The translations under genes and the position numbers were made by a program. The notes beneath the pieces were generated by a model. It was not told where the DNA came from. It made no database searches and saw nothing but the letters and a program-made list of their open reading frames with translations. From contig OZ240221.1 in the NCBI GenBank assembly GCA_965197675.1, positions 2,666,001-2,730,000 on the forward strand: DNA of 64,000 nucleotides, read 5' to 3'. The DNA is from G965197675 sp965197675 (GTDB lineage Bacteria > Chloroflexota > Dehalococcoidia > Plut-88900). How positions within the stretch are numbered: the first letter of the stretch is position 1; each line of letters opens with the position of its first letter. Positions 59,012-64,000 of the stretch are shown here, piece by piece.

Positions 59012-60113
59012 ATGCAAGAGCACAAGCAAACGCTGGACCAGCTTAGTGTCAGGATTTCCGACTTGCTGGAGCGTCTTTGACATCTCCAGCAAGGAGAACG
59101 AAGCCAAAGAGCTGGAGAAGACGGCATCCCAGCCCCACTTCTGGAACGATCCCATTAAAGCCCAATCGACTATGCGCCAACTGGGCAACCTCACCGAGGA
59201 GACGCGACTCTGGCGGGGCCTTGCGAAGCGCGTTCAGTCTCTTCAGGAGATAGTTGAGATATCTCTCCAGGATGACGATTTTTCCCTGGAGGAGAACGTA
59301 AGCACTGAGCTTAGAGAGATTCAGAGCCAGATCAGTGAGCTGGAGGTTCAACTCTCTTTGGGAGGCGAGTACGATCGCTATCCAGCCATCCTAGCCATAC
59401 ATGCCGGAGCCGGTGGCACCGAGGCCCAGGATTGGACGCAGGTCCTGCTCCGAATGTATCTAAGATGGGCAGAGCGCAGGGCACACAAGTCCACCGTACT
59501 GGATATATCCCCGGGAGAGGAGGCCGGAATCAAGAGCGTTACTGTTGAGATAGATGGTCGATACGCCTACGGCTACCTCAAGTCGGAACGCGGCGTTCAT
59601 CGGTTGGTGAGGTTATCCCCCTTCGACGCGTCTCACTTGCGGCACACCTCTTTCAGCCTCGTGGAGGTGTTGCCGAGAGTCGGTAAAGAGGTAGAGATCA
59701 GCCTAAGCGAGGATGACCTAAAGATGGATGTATTCAAGTCCAGCGGAGCGGGTGGACAACACGTCCAAAAGAATCTGACAGCAGTCCGAATAACCCATCT
59801 GCCTACGGGCATAGTAGTCACGTGTCAGAATCAGCGCTCTCAGCTTCAGAACAGAGAAACAGCTATGAATATCCTCCGCGCCAGATTGCTCGAGCAAGAG
59901 CTACAAAAGCATGCCGAAGAGCAGACGAGGTTGAAGGGCGAGCATGTAGAAGCAGGCTGGGGAAACCAGATAAGATCTTACGTTCTGCATCCCTACAAGC
60001 TGGTGAAAGATCACCGCTCCGGATATGAGTCCTCAAACCCGGAGGCAATCCTGGACGGAGACCTTGACGGTATGCTCAACGCTTATTTGAAATCCAGCAT
60101 AGGCGCCGAATAG
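59012..60113 (+). CDS. prfB: Peptide chain release factor 2 with programmed +1 frameshift
   Basis: Terminates translation at UGA and UAA. Frame 0 starts at the ATG at 59012 (MQEHKQTLDQLSVRISDLLERL) and meets CTT TGA C at 59075-59081. A +1 slip at CTT gives Leu then Asp (GAC), entering the long frame (DISSKENEAKELEK) to 60113. GGAG lies three bases upstream of CTT, the same spacing as the internal Shine-Dalgarno in E. coli prfB. RF2 identity: the SPFD recognition loop (LVRLSPFDASHLRHTS), the GGQ loop (SSGAGGQHVQKNLTAVR) and a normal total of about 366 residues. The frameshift lets low RF2 levels raise its own synthesis. Confidence 0.95.
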
Positions 60114-60318
60114 AATACCCGCCATCATCCACGTGATTTCCTCGTAGTCTCGCCGTCTCTGAGAAGCATACTCTTGCTACTTATTGGAGCCTTACTCGCC
60201 GCCGAAGTGGGAGTGCTCAACCTAAACCGTCCTAGAGATGAGCGCAGATAGATCTGACGTAGCACTCCTCGGAGCGTCCAGAGCAAGGTGAGCCTCTTGC
60301 CATGATTCTGTATTTACT

Positions 60319-60948
60319 CTAGGAATCGTCGGCGGTGGCCCTTCGTATGTGAGTCAACCTCTGAGCCACAGTCACATAAGAGAAGAGAGATAAAATCACC
60401 AGTGCCGGCGGAACGAGATTGAGAAGCAGACCGGCAACCATTATTATCATTCGCTCGCTTCTGGTGAAAATCCCAACCTTGCAGTCTACCCCCAGCCCCT
60501 CTGCGCGGGCCCGCACGTAGCTTACCAAGACGGAGCCTACCAGAGTAGCGTAGACCAGCAGCACCAGAGATATCGAGTGTATGCCTGTATACATGATCGC
60601 CAGGCCGCACAATACTGCGGCTTCAGACACCCGATCAAGAGTTGAGTCCAGGACTGCGCCGAAGCGAGTCTGCCGACCTGTTACCCTAGCCAGAGCCCCG
60701 TCTAACACGTCCATCACCCCGGAGGCCAGCACTAGAAGACCGCCCGTCACCGGATGACCATTGGCAATGACGCACCCGGCCCCAACGCTCAACACGGCTC
60801 CACCCACCGTCACCTTGTTGGGGGTAATGCCAGCCGTCGCTAGGATGCGCGCAACTGGCTCGGAAAAATTGCTGCTTAGGGTGTCTTTGGCCCTCTCTCG
60901 CCAATGTTCGACACCCCTTAAGCTCTCAGTGATCGATGGTAGTCTCAT
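60319..60948 (-). CDS. CDP-alcohol phosphatidyltransferase, phosphatidylinositol-phosphate synthase-like
   Basis: 209-residue membrane enzyme with about six hydrophobic segments. The full CDP-alcohol motif is present: Asp80-x2-Asp83-Gly-x2-Ala-Arg-x8-Gly-x3-Asp101-x3-Asp105 (MDVLDGALARVTGRQTRFG). Members join a CDP-activated diacylglycerol (or ether lipid) to an alcohol. The gene context (inositol-phosphate synthase, PimA-like transferase, acyltransferase) favours inositol phosphate as acceptor, as in the actinobacterial PgsA/PIP synthase. Last gene of the cluster. Confidence 0.87.
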   Translation of the reverse strand: MRLPSITESLRGVEHWRERAKDTLSSNFSEPVARILATAGITPNKVTVGGAVLSVGAGCVIANGHPVTGGLLVLASGVMDVLDGALARVTGRQTRFGAVLDSTLDRVSEAAVLCGLAIMYTGIHSISLVLLVYATLVGSVLVSYVRARAEGLGVDCKVGIFTRSERMIIMVAGLLLNLVPPALVILSLFSYVTVAQRLTHIRRATADDS

Positions 60949-60990
60949 ACGAGATATGCCTTTCGGGGAAACAATTGTGCTTGGTAATAA

Positions 60991-62169
60991 TTAATAGGTG
61001 GCCGCCGGAGCAACTGAGGTAACCGAACGTCTAGTAAGAGCGTCGTTGTATACGTCCATCACCCGATCTGCCACCTTATGCCAACTGTACTCTTGAACAC
61101 TGGCCAGTCCTCGAACTCCCATCTCTTCACGTAAGCTCTTGTCCTGAATTAGCTTGGCCAAAGCCTTGGAGAGCTCATCCTCTCTCTTAGGTGTCACCAG
61201 AAAGCCTTCCACACCATCTGTCAAGACCCCTCGATATCCTATGATATTGGAGGCTATCACGGGTTTCCCCAACGCCATCGCCTCCAACAAGACTATCCCG
61301 AAGCTTTCTCTTCCCGTGGCGGGTGTGCAGAAGATGTCAGCTGTTTTATAGTATCTCGGAAGGTCTTCGTGAGACACACCCCCCACCATGATTACATCTT
61401 TCGGGTTTCTCTCACCCATCAATCGCTCAGAATCGGGATCCAATTTGCCATGTCCTACTACTATTAGGCGGATGTTGGGAAAGTCCCACTTCAGCTTGGT
61501 ATATGCCGCCAGCAGATATTTAAGTCCCTTTCGTTTCTCGATGCGACCAACGAATAGAATGTTTAGTTTGTCGTCCACAAACTCCTCTATAGGCTTCACG
61601 TTAGGAGTAAAGTAACCCAGGTCTATACCATTGGGGATTATGCGATAGTTTCCCGGGAAGTGCCTGCCCACGAACTCTCTCGCAGCATCTGAAACCGCTA
61701 TCATCTCGTGCAATCTGCTAATCCAATGGTTGCGTACGTAGGTATTGAAGACCGTATAGAGACGGTCTGCCATGGACGTCCCCCAGATCCGTCGGTCGCC
61801 GTGCCATGCGTGAAACGTACCCACGTTTGCGGAAGTGGATTGGCGAAGAATAGTGGTGGGCAAGGTGGGGCAGAGAGGTTCGTGAAGGTGAATTACATCG
61901 AAACTTTCTCGTGCAAGGAGCGCCTTCACCTTGGAGGCGAGGCGCATGGACAGCACGAGCCGGGCGGTTGTGCCGGCTGTGGGTATTGGCAGGGGCTTCC
62001 CCAGGGGTAGGAGGATGTCAGCAACGGGAAAGGGTGTGGGCCGAGAGCAGGGAGCTATGATCCGCACTCGATGACCGGCTTGCATGAACTCCTGGGCTAG
62101 ATGAATACAGTGCTGATTTACACCGCCCGGGTAACCAAAATCGTATATTGAGACGAGCCCAACGTTCAT
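60991..62169 (-). CDS. GT4 glycosyltransferase, PimA-like
   Basis: 392 residues, GT-B fold. Seen: the N-terminal MNVGLVSIYDFGYPGGVNQHCIHLAQEFM, typical of PimA/MshA; sugar-nucleotide site ILFVGRIEKRKGLKYLL, and the E-x7-E region RESFGIVLLEAMALGKPVIASN. In Actinobacteria PimA puts the first mannose on phosphatidylinositol; the adjacent lipid genes support the same role here, though another hexose is possible. ATG overlaps the stop of the acyltransferase gene; 42 bp to the phosphatidyltransferase gene. Confidence 0.89.
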   Translation of the reverse strand: MNVGLVSIYDFGYPGGVNQHCIHLAQEFMQAGHRVRIIAPCSRPTPFPVADILLPLGKPLPIPTAGTTARLVLSMRLASKVKALLARESFDVIHLHEPLCPTLPTTILRQSTSANVGTFHAWHGDRRIWGTSMADRLYTVFNTYVRNHWISRLHEMIAVSDAAREFVGRHFPGNYRIIPNGIDLGYFTPNVKPIEEFVDDKLNILFVGRIEKRKGLKYLLAAYTKLKWDFPNIRLIVVGHGKLDPDSERLMGERNPKDVIMVGGVSHEDLPRYYKTADIFCTPATGRESFGIVLLEAMALGKPVIASNIIGYRGVLTDGVEGFLVTPKREDELSKALAKLIQDKSLREEMGVRGLASVQEYSWHKVADRVMDVYNDALTRRSVTSVAPAATY

Positions 62170-63146
62170 TTCCGTATTTTCCCCGTGGGCATGCCTCCTG
62201 TAATTTGTACAAGTTCGGCTATCTCTGAAGGAGTAACCTCAGCCCGACCTGGTATAACTCCTTTGCCGTTGGATGATACAACCTTACCATCCCATATAGG
62301 ATTAAACACCATCCACTGGTCGGGGTACTTTCGGATGTACACTTCCATGGACCTGAGTATCTTCTTCAGGGTCTCTCGGATGACGATGTTCCTGTCTACC
62401 CGAGTGTCCACGTAGATGGCCGGCTCGAAGAAAAATGCCGATCGGTACCCGCTCAGACGGATTGCCGCCGCAGGCACAATGGGAGACCCGGTGCGCAAGG
62501 CCAACTCTACCCCTCCAACAGGCATTAAAGCTTTCTCCCCCAAGAACTCCATCACGATGCCGCTCCCCTGAATGGCCCTATCGCAGGCGATGGCTACAAT
62601 CTCCCCTCGTTTGAGGCGCGTTATGGCCTCTTTCAGTCCGGAGAAGGTGACCGGCAACAGAGATATACCATTCCACTCTCTCAGTCTTCGAGTAATATGA
62701 TAATAATCCCACGGCTCGATTACCTCCGATAAAACAGTAAGCTTTACGGAGCGCTTTCTTATCACCTGTACCGAGGTATCCATGTTGCCCATGTGGATGG
62801 AGGTCAGTATAACCCCCTTCCCCCTGTCGACGGCTTCCTCGAAGTGATGCCATCCGTGAAAGGATACGTTGCGTTCGACGGAAGGAAGATTGAAACGAGG
62901 CAGGGCGAGGATATCGTAAAAGTTGCGAGCAGTGTTACGGAACACCTCCAGTGTGACGTGATTGGTGGAGGCTTGACTAGCTTTAGGCCCGAGTGAGTGT
63001 AGGGCGTTACTGGTTATGCCAGCCTTGGCCTTTGGCGATAGCAGGAAAGAGAGATCTGCGATGATCCTGCTTACTAAGTACCCTAATCTAAGAGGGAGAG
63101 GCGCGATAGCCCTAAGCGCTACCAGGCATGCGAAATACTTCCACAT
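62166..63146 (-). CDS. LpxL/PatA-type lysophospholipid acyltransferase
   Basis: 326-residue membrane-associated acyltransferase. Seen: an N-terminal hydrophobic anchor, the catalytic H-x4-D (SIHMGNMD, His118-Asp123), and the block AIACDRAIQGSGIVMEFLGEKALMPVGGVELALRTGSPIVPA that lines the acyl-CoA pocket. The family includes lipid A HtrB/LpxL and mycobacterial PatA, which acylates phosphatidylinositol mannosides; context favours the second. It overlaps the PimA-like gene by 4 bp. The start at 63146 has no clear ribosome-binding site. Confidence 0.87.
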   Translation of the reverse strand: MWKYFACLVALRAIAPLPLRLGYLVSRIIADLSFLLSPKAKAGITSNALHSLGPKASQASTNHVTLEVFRNTARNFYDILALPRFNLPSVERNVSFHGWHHFEEAVDRGKGVILTSIHMGNMDTSVQVIRKRSVKLTVLSEVIEPWDYYHITRRLREWNGISLLPVTFSGLKEAITRLKRGEIVAIACDRAIQGSGIVMEFLGEKALMPVGGVELALRTGSPIVPAAAIRLSGYRSAFFFEPAIYVDTRVDRNIVIRETLKKILRSMEVYIRKYPDQWMVFNPIWDGKVVSSNGKGVIPGRAEVTPSEIAELVQITGGMPTGKIRK

Positions 63147-63268
63147 AGCCTATTCTTTACTCTTAGATCTCCCTTCCTGGGGTCGGACGGACATTCTACG
63201 TCATAACCTATTTTGTGGCGTTTGCAACACTGTCTGGCCTCTGCCAGACGGCAAAGAAATTTCCTCTT

Positions 63269-64000
63269 CTACTCTACGTGTCCGTTCTGGTTTATGAAGT
63301 CCTCTACCATCACTCTGGCTTCTGCGTCCGTGTACTGGACTGGGGGTGATTTCATGAAATAGGCCGAGGGTCCTTCAAGCGGACCACCGATTCCCCTGTC
63401 CAGAGCCAGTTTGCAGCATCGAACCGCATCTATCACTACCCCTGCCGAGTTGGGGCTGTCCCACACTTCCAACTTCAACTCCAAGTTTAAGGGAACATCT
63501 CCAAAGGTGCGACCCTCCATTCGGACGTAGCACCATTTTCTGTCGTCCAGCCAGGGCACATAGTCGCTAGGGCCGATGTGTATGTTTGAAGGCCCTATGT
63601 CGTAATCCATCTGGGAGGTGACTGAGTTGGTCTTAGATATCTTTTTGGAATGGAGTCGTTCTCTCTCGAGCATATTCAAGAAATCCGTGTTCCCACCGAA
63701 GTTGAGCTGATAGGTACGCTCCAGTTTGACGCCCCTTTCCTGGAATAATCTGGTTAGCACTCGGTGGGTTATGGTAGCGCCTACCTGGGACTTGATATCA
63801 TCTCCGATAATGGGAAGACTTTTGGAGGCGAATCTCTGGCGCCAATAGGGCTCTCTGCCTATAAAGACGGGAATGCAGTTTACAAATGCGCATCCCGCTG
63901 CCAGCACCTGCTCCACGTACCATTTGGTAGCTTCCTCGCTGCCCACTGGGAGGAAGTTCACCACCACGTGGGCGTCTCTCTCTTTCAGAATGCTCAGTAT
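63269..64000 (-). CDS. ino1: myo-Inositol-3-phosphate synthase, C-terminal part
   Basis: The frame is open to the window edge, so the N-terminal NAD-binding part is missing (about 244 residues present). Recognised by VVNFLPVGSEEATKWYVEQVL, PIIGDDIKSQVGATITHRVL (catalytic region), QLNFGGNTDFLNMLERER, the conserved SKKISKTNSVTSQMDYD and SPNSAGVVIDAVRC. It converts glucose 6-phosphate to inositol phosphate, the head-group precursor for phosphatidylinositol. Lead gene seen of the lipid cluster; 122 bp to the acyltransferase gene. A GTG at 63967 is internal, not the start. Confidence 0.93.
   Translation of the reverse strand: MLSILKERDAHVVVNFLPVGSEEATKWYVEQVLAAGCAFVNCIPVFIGREPYWRQRFASKSLPIIGDDIKSQVGATITHRVLTRLFQERGVKLERTYQLNFGGNTDFLNMLERERLHSKKISKTNSVTSQMDYDIGPSNIHIGPSDYVPWLDDRKWCYVRMEGRTFGDVPLNLELKLEVWDSPNSAGVVIDAVRCCKLALDRGIGGPLEGPSAYFMKSPPVQYTDAEARVMVEDFINQNGHVE

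Noticed and set aside
1..64000. tRNA, rRNA or CRISPR array
   Set aside because: No cloverleaf, ribosomal RNA stretch or regularly spaced repeat-spacer series was seen. The 16-bp tandem repeat at 47536 has no spacers and only two units.

Overview
The window looks like a chromosome segment from a free-living bacterium of the Chloroflexota, most like the SAR202/Dehalococcoidia branch. This is inferred from gene content: many single-copy catabolic enzymes (CaiB/BaiF CoA-transferase, enoyl-CoA hydratases, AMP-dependent acyl-CoA ligase, amidohydrolase, amidase, LLM-class flavin oxidoreductase, NIPSNAP, D-2-hydroxyacid dehydrogenases), a PyrR-controlled pyr operon, a MobA-like/XdhC pair for molybdoenzymes and TolB-type lipoproteins. 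No rRNA, tRNA or CRISPR array was seen.

Layout. 1-2.8 kb: the 3' end of a CCG-domain Fe-S protein, a large unrecognised helical protein and a complete IS5-family element whose transposase needs a -1 frameshift. 3.2-8.2 kb: five tandem arginase/agmatinase-superfamily paralogs in one operon. Two keep all six metal ligands. Three carry the same replacement of the central metal motif. This is the most unusual system in the window. 8.2-9 kb: a small PD-(D/E)XK nuclease-like gene and a RusA-like resolvase. 9-26.6 kb: acyl-CoA and hydroxy-acid catabolism, a chlorite-dismutase-family protein, a MerR-like regulator, a SirB1-like protein, an aminotransferase, the MobA-like/XdhC pair, a TrmO-FmdE fusion and GuaB3.

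27-34.4 kb: the pyr operon (pyrR-pyrB-carA-carB-pyrK) behind a clear promoter and a PyrR-type attenuator. Its PyrB carries a PyrI-like zinc domain and a second degenerate tail. pyrF lies apart at 40.9 kb. 34.6-39.4 kb: a TolB-like lipoprotein, then a tungstate-type ABC transporter (tupCBA) divergent from an XRE/PBP-like regulator, with a palindrome inside the shared promoter region. 39.4-49.8 kb: DNA repair, SfsA, MFS, FIST, ASCH and assorted oxidoreductases, plus a broken lipoprotein gene. 50-58 kb: a GHKL ATPase with an unknown partner, an amidase, a broken metzincin remnant and a TolB-propeller/leucine-rich-repeat fusion. 58.2-60.1 kb: endonuclease V and prfB, which keeps its +1 frameshift site. 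60.3-64 kb: inositol-phosphate synthase, an acyltransferase, a PimA-like glycosyltransferase and a CDP-alcohol phosphatidyltransferase, together a probable phosphatidylinositol (mannoside) pathway.

Three families of dispersed intergenic repeats recur: R1 (about 45-60 bp, four copies), R2 (about 90 bp, two consecutive hairpins, five copies) and R3 (a 23-bp hairpin, two copies). Paired changes in R2 and R3 preserve the hairpins. Together with one insertion sequence and at least two decayed genes, they account for nearly all the long non-coding gaps.
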